DNA from: an uncultured Alteromonadaceae bacterium
GTDB lineage: Bacteria; Pseudomonadota; Gammaproteobacteria; Enterobacterales; Alteromonadaceae
Assembly (NCBI GenBank): GCA_947503265.1
Contig: CANNDC010000005.1
Span: 62,001-126,000 of the forward strand
DNA length: 64,000 bases
Direction of reading: 5' to 3'
Below the pieces are notes generated by a model. It was not told the DNA's origin. It did not search any database and worked only from the letters and a program-made list of their open reading frames with translations. A program made the translations under genes and the position numbers. Positions 25,240-34,853 of the stretch are shown here, piece by piece. How positions within the stretch are numbered: position 1 is the stretch's first letter; each line of letters opens with the position of its first letter.

Positions 25240-26259
25240 TTAAATTTGGCAAGGGATAACGGTTAATAGTGCTCGCTGTCCAATCGCTACATTTGCATTG
25301 GGGAAGACAATAGCTTCTCCATCCTGCTGGCAATAAAAAGATTTTCCGCTTTCATAGGCTAACAGCTCTCCTTGCTTAAAATCAGTGAAATTGGGCGTTT
25401 TATCATCAAAGGTCAAGGTAAAATCGGCCTGGCTTTTATTGATCACTTGATTAACTCTATAAATAAGCATTTTATTGGCGTCGTAAGGCGGAATTTGTCG
25501 ATGCATTTGAGTAACTAGTTCGCGCAGACACAACTTCACTTGAGAGAATTGCGTCATATCATTTTGACCAAAGGGTTTCACCTTTCCCAATTCGACAGTA
25601 AAAGCATGTGCGCCAAACTGGAAAGAAGAAAAATAGCTAAAAGTAGTTGTCGGACTCTCTGATAACAGAATTGTGTTTACACCGCATTCGAGTAAAAATG
25701 CTAACTGTTCAGTATTATGTGCATGCCCATGCAAATATGGATATACGGCAAATTTGTCATTTTTCGACGCTCGTATTGCAGTGTGTAAATCGTAGTGAAA
25801 TCTTATTGATCCCGTTTGACGAAAGTTGTAGAAATTAGCAACCGCCTGCTCCAATAATTTAGCTCGCTTTCTTTCGGCATTAACTAACCCTTTTCCATCA
25901 GAATGAGCACCATTAAAGAGTCGATTGAGGTTTTCTTCTACAAAGCGCTGTTCGATGTCCATCGACGGTAAATTTCCAAAAATAAACAGCACTCTATGGG
26001 CGAGTTCTATTTTTTCAGTCAAAATGTTGCGCACCAGTTCGTCACATATCTCAATGGGTGCGGTTTCATTGCCGTGAATTCCGCAAGACAAGACAATATC
26101 TTTATTTCCTGCATGTTTTGGGTGAAAAGATATTATTCCCTCTGCCAATATTTCTACCTGAGTTCCATTTTGTAAGATGAACTGACTGGGGGTAGCAAAT
26201 AATTGAGGAGTTTGACGCGAAAGAGATAAGAAATCTCCGTGTCGAAGAAGTTGTTCCAT
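25240..26259 (-). CDS. astE: Succinylglutamate desuccinylase (AstE) family
   Basis: Zinc carboxypeptidase-like enzyme that splits N-succinylglutamate to succinate and glutamate, last step of the arginine succinyltransferase pathway. From the ATG at 26259 it is 339 residues. Zinc ligands are in GIHGNETAPIEICDE (His, Glu) and RFHYDLHTAIR (His); the catalytic Glu is in HAFTVELGKVKPFG. A longer reading to 26328 would overlap the EAL gene. No other ast genes are present; the upstream neighbour is an EAL-domain gene 11 bases away. Confidence 0.87.
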   Translation of the reverse strand: MEQLLRHGDFLSLSRQTPQLFATPSQFILQNGTQVEILAEGIISFHPKHAGNKDIVLSCGIHGNETAPIEICDELVRNILTEKIELAHRVLFIFGNLPSMDIEQRFVEENLNRLFNGAHSDGKGLVNAERKRAKLLEQAVANFYNFRQTGSIRFHYDLHTAIRASKNDKFAVYPYLHGHAHNTEQLAFLLECGVNTILLSESPTTTFSYFSSFQFGAHAFTVELGKVKPFGQNDMTQFSQVKLCLRELVTQMHRQIPPYDANKMLIYRVNQVINKSQADFTLTFDDKTPNFTDFKQGELLAYESGKSFYCQQDGEAIVFPNANVAIGQRALLTVIPCQI

Positions 26260-26270
26260 TGCTTTACTTA

Positions 26271-27584
26271 TTAACCTGCTCTTGAATCTAGTGGAAATGA
26301 TGTGCCGACAGACAGTTCTAGACGGCAAAGTTCGACAAAATCTGACTCTGGAATGGCTTTGGAAAATAGGAATCCTTGCCCACGTTTAATGCCTGCTTCA
26401 CGCAATATGTGCATTTGCTCCATGCTCTCAACTCCCTCTGCAACTATATCACATTCCATTGCTTCACCAATTAACTGAACCGCTTTGATAATAGCCAGGT
26501 TAACAGGGTTGAGTTCTAGCTCCATAACAAAGCTTTTGTCGATCTTTATAATATCGACCTCTATGTCTCTAATTTGGGCTAAGTTTGAGTACCCTTTGCC
26601 AAAGTCATCTACTGCGATGTTCAGGCCTAAGGCTCTGGCTTCTGACAATTGCTTTTTAACCATCAATGAATTGGAAAATGCCACATCCTCAGTCAATTCT
26701 AATTCAAACTGATTCAACTCAACACAGTAGGTTTCACTCAAAGAAGTCAATGTTGGAATAAAGTTGATATCGTATAGTTGTGTAGGTGACATATTGACTG
26801 CTAATACGATATCTATGCCCTGCAAGCGAAACTGCAGTGCACTCTTAAAGGCCTGTTCAAGTGTCCAATATCCTAATTCATTCATCATGTTATAGGATTC
26901 AGCAGCTTCTATCAGCGAACCGGGAAACAACACCCCGTCTAACGGGTGATTCCACCTAAGTAGACATTCCGCGCCGACGACTTCTAGCGTATTCAAATTT
27001 ACTTTCGGCTGAAAATAAATCTCTAACTCGTTTTTAGAGAATGCACGTTGCAAATCAGCTTTAAGTGCAAGTGAGCGGCCTGTATGAGGCGCCTTGCTTA
27101 AACTTAGGATCTGTAAATTTGTATATTTGCTTTCTTTCGCTTGCTTTAGTGCTGTTTCAGCACGAGCTAATAATTTGATGGTGTCTTTATTGTCGGGGAG
27201 ATTGACGACTGCCCCTACATTAAAATCAGCGATGAACGCGTGGCCATCAAAATTGATTGGGGTTTTGAAATGCTCTATTAAACGATCGAATTGTTCTCTA
27301 AGTTGCGATTCACTTAGACATCCTGAAAACACCAAGCCAAAAATATCACCGCTTATTCTTCCCAGTAAAACATCGCTGCCAAACAATTGATTCACTCTGT
27401 TGGCAATACCTAACAAAATCACATCGCCAACGCGAAATCCTAGAGAACTGCTTACATCAGAAAAACGAACAACATCAATGAGCATTAAAGACAGGTTTGT
27501 CTTATTTTTAACTAACTGGTCGATGCGATCTAAAAACGCATACCGATTTGGGATCGTTACTAGCGATTTGTGGATGTCACTCAT
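26271..27584 (-). CDS. GGDEF/EAL protein, probable c-di-GMP phosphodiesterase
   Basis: A 437-residue cytoplasmic protein without membrane helices. An N-terminal GGDEF domain (about 1-165) has SGDIF in place of GGDEF, so cyclase activity is unlikely. The C-terminal EAL domain (about 180-425) keeps the metal and catalytic residues: Glu in GAECLLRWNHP (ECL for EAL), Asn in AVNMSPTQL, Glu in LELTEDVAF, AVDDFGKGYSNL, IKIDKSFV, and VAEGVES. It is therefore likely an active phosphodiesterase. It is upstream of astE in the same direction; a link is not evident. Confidence 0.88.
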   Translation of the reverse strand: MSDIHKSLVTIPNRYAFLDRIDQLVKNKTNLSLMLIDVVRFSDVSSSLGFRVGDVILLGIANRVNQLFGSDVLLGRISGDIFGLVFSGCLSESQLREQFDRLIEHFKTPINFDGHAFIADFNVGAVVNLPDNKDTIKLLARAETALKQAKESKYTNLQILSLSKAPHTGRSLALKADLQRAFSKNELEIYFQPKVNLNTLEVVGAECLLRWNHPLDGVLFPGSLIEAAESYNMMNELGYWTLEQAFKSALQFRLQGIDIVLAVNMSPTQLYDINFIPTLTSLSETYCVELNQFELELTEDVAFSNSLMVKKQLSEARALGLNIAVDDFGKGYSNLAQIRDIEVDIIKIDKSFVMELELNPVNLAIIKAVQLIGEAMECDIVAEGVESMEQMHILREAGIKRGQGFLFSKAIPESDFVELCRLELSVGTSFPLDSRAG

Positions 27585-27646
27585 GCTTCACTAATTAAAG
27601 TTACGACGTACCGCAATTAGAAGAAGTCTATACTTATTAATGACAT

Positions 27647-27678
27647 AAAAAAAGCCCAAATCAAATTTTGGGCTTTTT
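27647..27678 (-). terminator. Intrinsic terminator after glgP
   Basis: Stem AAAAAGCCCAAA/TTTGGGCTTTTT (about 12 bp, short loop) with a T-run on the minus strand. It is 60 bases beyond the glgP stop and closes the pgm-glgP transcript. Confidence 0.85.
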
Positions 27679-27737
27679 ACAGGTTATTTTGCGCTAAATT
27701 AGCGCTTAATCACTGATAAAACGGCATGGTTTAAAAA

Positions 27738-30224
27738 TTATCCATCAACTTTACACGGATCAAGCTTCCAAATGCGCTCAACATAATCCTTAATTGAGCG
27801 GTCTGAGGTAAACTTACCCATTCTCGCTGTATTTAAGATGGCCATTTTCGCCCAATTGCTGGAATCTCGATAAGCAATATCGACTTTCTTCTGTGCTTCT
27901 GAATAAGATTCATAATCAGCAAGGCATAAGAATGGATCACCACCATCCAATAAGCTGTGCTTGATTGACGCTAACGCTCCTGGCTTACCTGGGGTGAAGT
28001 AATCTGTCTCTAACCAATCTAACACTGCTTTCAGCTCAGGATTATTGAAGTAATAATCATGGGGGTTGTAGCCTTTTTCATGCAATTTAGCCACGTCTTC
28101 AACCGTAAGACCGAAGATGAATATGTTTTCATCCCCAACTTCCTCAGCAATTTCGATATTAGCGCCATCAAGAGTACCGATAGTTAGTGCGCCGTTGAGG
28201 GACAACTTCATATTACCCGTACCAGAGGCTTCCTTACCTGCGGTAGAAATTTGCTCAGATACATCGGCAGCTGGAATCATTTTTTCGGCTAGACTGACTC
28301 GGTAATTTGGCAAGAATACAACTTTTAGTTTGCTGTTGACCCGAACGTCATTATTAATTTTCTCGGCAACCTGATTGATTGCATAGATAATGTCTTTTGC
28401 CAGCGTATATGCCGGAGCAGCTTTTGCGCCAAATATGAAAACTCTTGGATGCATGTCATAATCTGGGTTTTCAAGCAAACGCTTGTACAAAGCCATTATG
28501 TGCAAAAGATTTAAGTGCTGGCGTTTATACTCATGAAGACGTTTTATTTGAATATCAAAAATCGCTTTTGGATCGATATCAATACCAGTCAAATCCTTAA
28601 CTTCTCTAGTTAAAGCGACTTTATTTTGATGTTTTATCTTCATAAAGTCTTTTTGGAACTTAGTGTCTTCGGCAAACTTATCTAGCTCTACCAATTTTTC
28701 CAGATTGAGTGGCCAATCTGAGCCGATCTTCTTATCAATCAAAGAAGAAAGAGCAGGATTACAGGCTTTTAACCAACGTCTAGGGGTTATACCATTGGTT
28801 ACGTTAGTCAGTTTATTTGGCCAAAGTTCATCAAACTCAGGAAACAGATTCTGTTTAACTAATTTTGAGTGAATCTCAGCGACTCCATTGACAGCAAATG
28901 AACCGATAACTGACAAGTTGCCCATACGCACCATTTTGTCGTTATTACCTTCAATAATGGAAAGCTTCTGTTTTATTTGCGAATTTCCTGGCCACTTTTT
29001 CTCAACTTGTTCCAAGAATCTGTGGTTAATTTCGTAAATGATCTCTAGGTGACGAGGGAGAATTTTTTCGATCATACGAGCAGGCCATTTTTCCAATGCC
29101 TCAGGCAATAGCGTATGGTTTGTATATGCGAATGTTTTAGTACATATTTCCCAAGCGTCATCCCAATTCATATCTGCACGATCCACCAAAATTCTCATCA
29201 ACTCAGGAATCGCAATTGCGGGATGCGTGTCATTTAATTGCACGACAACTTGGTCAGAGAAACGACTCCAGTCATCTCCGTGTGCACGTTTGTATCGACG
29301 AATAATGTCTTTTAATGAACAGGCGCAGAAAAAATACTGTTGAATTAGACGAAGTTCTTTACCTGCTTCGGTCTCGTCGTTTGGATAGAGTACTTTGGAA
29401 ATGGTCTCTGCCTGAACATTTTCGCTTTGTGCATCGACATATCCACCCGCATTAAATACATCCCAGTTGAAGTAATTTGACGCCTGACTTTCCCAGAGAC
29501 GCAAAACGTTAACTGTTTTACCGCCAAAACCAACGATAGGAATATCCCAAGGAATACCTTTAACAATTGAACCTGGATGCCATTCTTTGTGAATTTTGCC
29601 TTTCTCGCCGTATTTTGTTTCTACATAACCGTACAAAGAGATTTCCTGAATGGATTCTGGACGGCAAATTTCCCAAGGGTTGCCATAATCTCTCCAGCTA
29701 TCGGGTCGTTCTATCTGTGCACCGTTTTTAATTTCTTGGCGAAATAGACCGTGCTCATAGTGAATTCCGTAACCTACTGCAGGAAGATCCATAGTAGCTA
29801 AGGAATCGATAAAACAGGCTGCCAATCGACCTAAGCCCCCATTACCTAACGCCATATCAGGCTCTTCTTCCATAATATCTGTTAAGCTCACGCCAAGCTC
29901 TTTTAGAGCTTGGTCTGTTACTTCGAACAGCCCAAGATTGTGCAGATTGTTCGACATAAGTCGACCCATTAGGAATTCAGCAGAAAAATAGTGAACTGCG
30001 CGCGTATCGTTCAAATAGTGAGTTTTTTGAGTTTTGCGCAAAGCTTCGAGCACTTGTTCTTGGACAGCAGCACAAGCAGCTTTCCACCAAGCATGATTAT
30101 TTGCCTTATTTTCATCAGTCCCTAAAGTACTGTGAAGATGGCGCACGATGGCTTCTTTGATATCTGCTTTGTCCAGCTTTGGAGATGTAGATACCGCTTT
30201 ACTTTTGGTTGTCTTTTTATTCAT
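27738..30224 (-). CDS. glgP: Glycogen/alpha-glucan phosphorylase
   Basis: Releases glucose-1-phosphate from alpha-1,4-glucans using phosphate and pyridoxal phosphate. At 828 residues it is full length. The PLP-lysine region is [20 protein letters not shown], with [20 protein letters not shown] next; the N-terminal block [18 protein letters not shown] and the signature [14 protein letters not shown] ([13 protein letters not shown]) are present. It follows pgm on the same strand with a 180-base gap holding nested inverted repeats. With Pgm it feeds glucose-6-phosphate to glycolysis. Confidence 0.96.
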   Translation of the reverse strand: MNKKTTKSKAVSTSPKLDKADIKEAIVRHLHSTLGTDENKANNHAWWKAACAAVQEQVLEALRKTQKTHYLNDTRAVHYFSAEFLMGRLMSNNLHNLGLFEVTDQALKELGVSLTDIMEEEPDMALGNGGLGRLAACFIDSLATMDLPAVGYGIHYEHGLFRQEIKNGAQIERPDSWRDYGNPWEICRPESIQEISLYGYVETKYGEKGKIHKEWHPGSIVKGIPWDIPIVGFGGKTVNVLRLWESQASNYFNWDVFNAGGYVDAQSENVQAETISKVLYPNDETEAGKELRLIQQYFFCACSLKDIIRRYKRAHGDDWSRFSDQVVVQLNDTHPAIAIPELMRILVDRADMNWDDAWEICTKTFAYTNHTLLPEALEKWPARMIEKILPRHLEIIYEINHRFLEQVEKKWPGNSQIKQKLSIIEGNNDKMVRMGNLSVIGSFAVNGVAEIHSKLVKQNLFPEFDELWPNKLTNVTNGITPRRWLKACNPALSSLIDKKIGSDWPLNLEKLVELDKFAEDTKFQKDFMKIKHQNKVALTREVKDLTGIDIDPKAIFDIQIKRLHEYKRQHLNLLHIMALYKRLLENPDYDMHPRVFIFGAKAAPAYTLAKDIIYAINQVAEKINNDVRVNSKLKVVFLPNYRVSLAEKMIPAADVSEQISTAGKEASGTGNMKLSLNGALTIGTLDGANIEIAEEVGDENIFIFGLTVEDVAKLHEKGYNPHDYYFNNPELKAVLDWLETDYFTPGKPGALASIKHSLLDGGDPFLCLADYESYSEAQKKVDIAYRDSSNWAKMAILNTARMGKFTSDRSIKDYVERIWKLDPCKVDG

Positions 30225-30311
30225 TCTTTAAATCCTGAATGCTGTAAAAGTGTAATTTAATTTCACTTTGGAAAAACTTGGAACATTTTTAACAGGAAAT
30301 AAAACGAATTT

Positions 30312-30390
30312 CTGTTAAATAATTGTTAATTTTTAGATTAATTACACATAAAGGCAAATATTCTGTAATTAATTTACAATTATTTAACAG
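30312..30390 (-). repeat. Nested inverted repeats between pgm and glgP
   Basis: A perfect 15-bp inverted repeat, CTGTTAAATAATTGT (30312-30326) and ACAATTATTTAACAG (30376-30390), encloses a second perfect 10-bp one, ATTAATTACA (30337-30346) and TGTAATTAAT (30364-30373). In the pgm-to-glgP message this could fold as one 79-base hairpin; in DNA, the TGTAATTAATTTACA-like stretch could be an operator. The region is very AT-rich, which raises the chance of accidental repeats, but not to 15 plus 10 nested matches. Confidence 0.7.
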
Positions 30391-30404
30391 GATTTAAATA
30401 TTTT

Positions 30405-32057
30405 TTAAACATTCTCGTGTTTAAAAACGCCGTCGACCAGATTTTGAGCTTCACCCAACAACTTCTCTAAATGATCTTCACCGTTGAAACTTTCAGCGTA
30501 TATTTTGTAAACATTTTCCGTACCTGATGGTCTAGCAGCAAACCAACCATTTTCGGTGCTCACTTTTACACCACCGATTGCAGCATTGTTTCCGGGGGCA
30601 TGAGTTTGAATATTAGTAATAGGTTCACCAGCCAATTCTTGAGAGGTTATTACACTCTTATCCATACCACTAAGAACTTGTTTTTGAGCATGAGTGGCTG
30701 CTACATCTATACGCCTATAACTTGGAGAACCAAAATGCTCGGTTAACTGCGCATAATGCTCACCAGGATCGCTGTCAGTAACGGCTTTTATTTCTGCTGC
30801 TAACAAACATAAAATGATGCCATCTTTATCCGTCGCCCACGCTTGACCATTGCGACGAAGGAAGATACCGCCAGCACTTTCTTCGCCTGAAAACCCAAAC
30901 TCTCCGTTTAGCATTCCTTGCACAAACCATTTGAATCCTACTGGCATTTCGGACATGTCACGACCTAACGACTTGGCAACTCTATCTATCATGCTACTCG
31001 ATACCAGAGTTTTACCAATTTTCAAATTGGCATCCCAGTCAGGGCGATACTGATACAAATAGTTAATTGCTACTGCCAGGTAGTGATTGGGATTCATCAG
31101 CCCTGAGTGAGGCGTCACTATGCCATGACGGTCAAAATCTGGATCGTTGCCGAAGGCAATATCAAAATCTTGTCTGAGGTCAATCAAGCCAGCCATCGCA
31201 TACGGCGAAGAGCAATCCATACGAATTTTTCCATCCTTATCGCGACGCATAAACCCGAATTGATGATCTATTTGGTCATTCACTACCTTTATATTAATTT
31301 TGTATTTTTCTGCAATTTTATCCCAGTATCCAAGCCCCGCTCCTCCCAGAGGGTCAGTTCCCAAAGACAGATCTGCATTGGCAATCGCCTGCATATCGAC
31401 GACTTGATCTAGCTCGTTAATGTAGTTTTCAGAGAAATCTTGCTGATTAACAAATTCGCTATTCATCGCGCGGTCAAAATCAACTCGTTTTACCCCTTTC
31501 ATCCCTGCAGCGATTAAGGTATTTGCCCTGTCTTGAATCCAGTTCGTTGCGTCACTATCAGCGGGACCACCGTGAGGTGGATTGTACTTAAATCCGCCGT
31601 CTTCAGGTGGGTTGTGTGATGGAGTAATAACGATACCATCAGATAATCCAGTGTTTCGGCCTTGATTGTAATTTAATATTGCATGGGAAATTACCGGTGT
31701 CGGTGTGTAACCGCGATCTTGCTGAACGAACATTTGGATGCCATTCGCAGCCAAGACCTCCACTGTGGTAATGAACGCAGGTTCCGATAGAGCATGGGTA
31801 TCCATACCAATGAAAATAGGACCTGTGGTATTTTGTGAAACTCGATACTCTGCCAATGCCTGACTAATCGCAGCAATGTGGGTTTCGGTAAAAGTGCCTA
31901 GCAACGAACTGCCTCTATGGCCGGAGGTACCGAATGAGACAGCTTGAGATACATCATCAAGATCAGGTTTGGTTGAATAGTATGCGCTTACTAATCTAGC
32001 AACATTTACTAACTGCTCTGGGCTTGCAGGTTGCCCTGCTTGCGGATGAATAGCCAT
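30405..32057 (-). CDS. pgm: Phosphoglucomutase (alpha-D-glucose specific)
   Basis: Interconverts glucose-1-phosphate and glucose-6-phosphate. The 550 residues contain the phosphoserine loop VITPSHNPPEDGGFKYNPP, the metal loop AFGNDPDFDRHGIV, the sugar-binding GFSGEESAGG and the C-terminal phosphate loop ARPSGTENVYKIY. All functional loops are intact. It lies between seqA (48 bases upstream) and glgP, the seqA-pgm pair being common in gammaproteobacteria. Confidence 0.96.
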   Translation of the reverse strand: MAIHPQAGQPASPEQLVNVARLVSAYYSTKPDLDDVSQAVSFGTSGHRGSSLLGTFTETHIAAISQALAEYRVSQNTTGPIFIGMDTHALSEPAFITTVEVLAANGIQMFVQQDRGYTPTPVISHAILNYNQGRNTGLSDGIVITPSHNPPEDGGFKYNPPHGGPADSDATNWIQDRANTLIAAGMKGVKRVDFDRAMNSEFVNQQDFSENYINELDQVVDMQAIANADLSLGTDPLGGAGLGYWDKIAEKYKINIKVVNDQIDHQFGFMRRDKDGKIRMDCSSPYAMAGLIDLRQDFDIAFGNDPDFDRHGIVTPHSGLMNPNHYLAVAINYLYQYRPDWDANLKIGKTLVSSSMIDRVAKSLGRDMSEMPVGFKWFVQGMLNGEFGFSGEESAGGIFLRRNGQAWATDKDGIILCLLAAEIKAVTDSDPGEHYAQLTEHFGSPSYRRIDVAATHAQKQVLSGMDKSVITSQELAGEPITNIQTHAPGNNAAIGGVKVSTENGWFAARPSGTENVYKIYAESFNGEDHLEKLLGEAQNLVDGVFKHENV

Positions 32058-32105
32058 GATTTTCCCTTTAGGTTAGGTATTAAATATACTCATAAATTAA
32101 TTAAG

Positions 32106-32693
32106 TTAAAAAAGCTGTAATAATTTATCAATATTAATAGTCGAATAACCTAGGGCTTTCGCTACCTCAATTAACATCGATTGCTTTTTGGCGGTATTGT
32201 TATTTGTTACTACCCAATAATTAGAATCTGGAATTTGTTTAGGATTAGTGCTACTGCCAGATGACAGCAATGCTCCTTTGTCTTTCGCAAAATACAGTCG
32301 ACCTTTTCCTTTTATTTCAAGTACTTTTGAAAAATGGTCTTCATGTGCTTTGTGTAACGCACTTAAAATCAGCAAAAATCGACCTACTTTGTTCAAGTCT
32401 GCAGCCAGTTTCTGTTCTGTCAACAACTTAAACACACCTGCCGCTTGAACAATGGACTCTTCACCATCAGCCTTTGTGATTGCGCTAGGGTTTTTCTTTG
32501 TTTTATTAAGCTCATGTAAGGCAACTGAAATCTCTTTTGGTTCAGATACATCTACCGCTTTGGGCTTACCCGCCTTTAAGCCATGATCTTTGATCAATAA
32601 TCTGCGCAAAATATCGGATGCACTCTCCCCAATATGTTCAGTTTTTGATGCTATAAATGCATAAAGATCATCGTCAATTGTTATTTTTTTCAT
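32106..32693 (-). CDS. seqA: Replication initiation regulator SeqA
   Basis: Binds hemimethylated GATC sites, sequesters oriC after initiation and organises new DNA. The 195 residues have the N-terminal multimerisation part MKKITIDDDLYAFIASKTEH, a linker, and the C-terminal DNA-binding domain with RLYFAKDKGALLSSGSSTNP and IPDSNYWVVTNNNTAKKQ. Its presence implies Dam methylation in this organism. It is the first gene of seqA-pgm and divergent from moxR across a palindrome-rich spacer. Confidence 0.95.
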   Translation of the reverse strand: MKKITIDDDLYAFIASKTEHIGESASDILRRLLIKDHGLKAGKPKAVDVSEPKEISVALHELNKTKKNPSAITKADGEESIVQAAGVFKLLTEQKLAADLNKVGRFLLILSALHKAHEDHFSKVLEIKGKGRLYFAKDKGALLSSGSSTNPKQIPDSNYWVVTNNNTAKKQSMLIEVAKALGYSTINIDKLLQLF

Positions 32694-32778
32694 TGTTTGT
32701 TATTTCTACTACTCGTGGGGCTGCCTTTATTATATGTTTAACAAGACTGAAAAATAAGTAAAAAATTCCCAGTTCAGC

Positions 32779-32824
32779 TTACTTTTTTTAGTAAAAAATA
32801 TACCTAGGTATAGTCTCAAAGACT
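32779..32824. promoter_or_regulatory. Cluster of palindromes in the seqA-moxR intergenic region
   Basis: Three dyads lie in 46 bases: TTACT/AGTAA around six T (32779-32794); the perfect 14-bp palindrome TATACCTAGGTATA (32799-32812); and AGTCT/AGACT around CAA (32812-32824). The central palindrome looks like an operator for a dimeric regulator. Which regulator, and whether it serves seqA or moxR, is unknown. Confidence 0.45.
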
Positions 32825-32931
32825 AGGGTATCGCTAGAAACGTTACAGCTATTGGTTATTACTGCTAACATAGAGTAAAGATATGTTGCGAATTGCTATC
32901 CTTATTTATATCAATTTGGGATCGAGAATCT

Positions 32932-33849
32932 ATGCAAAAAAAGATCGGGCTTGCGATTGATCAAATTTCAAAATTGGTCATCGGAAAAAAACGTCAAATA
33001 AAACTCGCTATGAGTTGTTTGTTAGCGGATGGACACCTACTTATCGAAGATCTTCCTGGAATGGGTAAAACAACCTTATCTCACGCCCTTGCCGCTGCCC
33101 TAGGAATGGACTTTTCTCGGATTCAATTCACCTCCGACTTACTGCCAGCTGACATGCTTGGCCTGAATATATTTAACAACAATACCCATTCTTTTGAATT
33201 CCACCCTGGCCCGATTTTTAGTCAAATGGTCTTGGCTGATGAAATTAACCGAGCAAGCCCAAAAACGCAAAGTGCTTTATTAGAAGCGATGGAAGAGAAG
33301 CAAGTTAGTTTAGACGGCAACACTCATACCCTACCTAGTCCATTCTTTGTAATAGGCACGCAAAACCCAACTCATCAGTCCGGAACCTACCCCCTCCCAG
33401 AGTCACAATTAGACAGATTTTTAATGCGTATTCAGTTGGGCTATCCAGATTGGCAGGCAGAAAAAGACATGCTAATGCAAGATGCTGAGATACAGAATTC
33501 AGCATTCAAAACAGTAATAACGACTGATGAATTAATAGAATTGCAGAATTTAGTCACCAAAGTTCACGCTTCCGATGCCATTGTCAATTATGTTTTAAAA
33601 CTCGTTACTCACAGTAGAGAGTCTGAAGCCTTTCCAAACCCTTTGTCTCCCAGAGCGAGCAAAGCACTGTTAAGCGCGGCAAAAGGATGGGCATTTGTTG
33701 AGGGAAGAGACTTTGTTATACCTGAAGACATTCAGGCGGTACTGCCTTCAGTGGCAGAACATAGAATGCGTGCATCATCCTCCGATTTAACCGGTCAAGC
33801 GAGTTTAAGTGACAAATTGCTCGAAGCAATTGATCCATTGGCAGCATAG
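32932..33849 (+). CDS. MoxR-family AAA+ ATPase
   Basis: A 305-residue chaperone-like ATPase, thought to help mature partner proteins with VWA, DUF58 or transglutaminase domains. Walker A is DLPGMGKTTLSHAL, Walker B VLADEINRASPKTQSALLEA, followed by sensor 1 FFVIGTQNPTHQSGTYPLPE and the arginine-finger region LDRFLMRI. The ATG at 32932 has GAGA upstream; an in-frame TTG at 32893 is not needed. First of three genes moxR-DUF58-tgpA with gaps of 14 and 6 bases, a common module. Confidence 0.93.
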   Translation: MQKKIGLAIDQISKLVIGKKRQIKLAMSCLLADGHLLIEDLPGMGKTTLSHALAAALGMDFSRIQFTSDLLPADMLGLNIFNNNTHSFEFHPGPIFSQMVLADEINRASPKTQSALLEAMEEKQVSLDGNTHTLPSPFFVIGTQNPTHQSGTYPLPESQLDRFLMRIQLGYPDWQAEKDMLMQDAEIQNSAFKTVITTDELIELQNLVTKVHASDAIVNYVLKLVTHSRESEAFPNPLSPRASKALLSAAKGWAFVEGRDFVIPEDIQAVLPSVAEHRMRASSSDLTGQASLSDKLLEAIDPLAA

Positions 33850-33863
33850 GTAATTAATCTGAG

Positions 33864-34847
33864 ATGCTAAATCGACATGAAGTGTTTGGTCGATGGCTCG
33901 ATAAACGAATTCCTTCGGCCAATCGGTTCGAGCTAGACCATAAGAGTATTTTTATTTTCCCTTCGAAATTCGGGGCCTTATTTTTATTCTTGTGTTCTGG
34001 GTTATTCTTACTCGGCACCAATTACCAGAATAACCTTATGATTATGCTGTGTTACTTTCTTGTATCGCTATTTCTACTTAACTTGTTTATTACCTATGTG
34101 AATTTTTCTAAATTAGATTTGCAATTGGGTAAAACGCATAATGGTTTTGTCAACGACAGTATTCAAATACCCATTTGGTTCAATCAATCTGAGCATAAAA
34201 AACAACGCCCAAACGGCGATTTGCAAATTGGTTTTTATAAGCATGCCAACTTCCTAACTCTTGATTTAAACGATTTTTCAAATCCAGTCTATTTGGCTTT
34301 ACCTTGCGAAGCCCGCGGAAGACTCGAACTTCCCCGAGTAACTATATGCAGTTACTATCCTCTTGGTTTGTTTCGTTGTTGGACACACCTCAAATTTAAA
34401 ACAAGCTTATTAGTTTATCCGGCTCCTATCTCGACCCCGATTTCATTGCAAAATTCCTCAGAGAACCCAAAAGGCCATGGACAACGCGAACAAACCATGG
34501 GCTATGACGATTTTGATAGTTTGACTCCTTATAAGAAAGGCGAGCCACTAAATCACGTTGCTTGGAAGCAATTGGCTAAAGGTCAGGGAATGATTTCTAA
34601 GCAGTTTTCAACTCAACAATCCAATACAGGTTGGTTAGTTTTGCAAAAAACTTCACCCGAATTCATTGAAAAACAGCTGAGTCACTTGTGCTTTCAAGTG
34701 ATGGAACTGAGTAAGAACGAGCAGCGATTTGGATTAAATCTGGGAACAACACAAATACTCCCTGCCACGGGTAATGAACATCAAAAAGCCTGTCTCGAAG
34801 CATTGGCTATATACCCTCAATCGTTAGCCACTATCAAAGAAGTTTGA
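33864..34847 (+). CDS. DUF58 domain membrane protein
   Basis: A 327-residue protein of the DUF58 family (VWA-like fold), usual partner of MoxR ATPases. Two membrane helices occur near residues 35-75 (FPSKFGALFLFLCSGLFLLG and the next). The family signature is present as GYDDFDSLTPYKKGEPLNHV followed by AWKQLAKGQGMISKQF. Molecular function is not established; the membrane location next to the transglutaminase TgpA suggests a shared envelope role. Confidence 0.88.
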   Translation: MLNRHEVFGRWLDKRIPSANRFELDHKSIFIFPSKFGALFLFLCSGLFLLGTNYQNNLMIMLCYFLVSLFLLNLFITYVNFSKLDLQLGKTHNGFVNDSIQIPIWFNQSEHKKQRPNGDLQIGFYKHANFLTLDLNDFSNPVYLALPCEARGRLELPRVTICSYYPLGLFRCWTHLKFKTSLLVYPAPISTPISLQNSSENPKGHGQREQTMGYDDFDSLTPYKKGEPLNHVAWKQLAKGQGMISKQFSTQQSNTGWLVLQKTSPEFIEKQLSHLCFQVMELSKNEQRFGLNLGTTQILPATGNEHQKACLEALAIYPQSLATIKEV

Positions 34848-34853
34848 ATTGGT

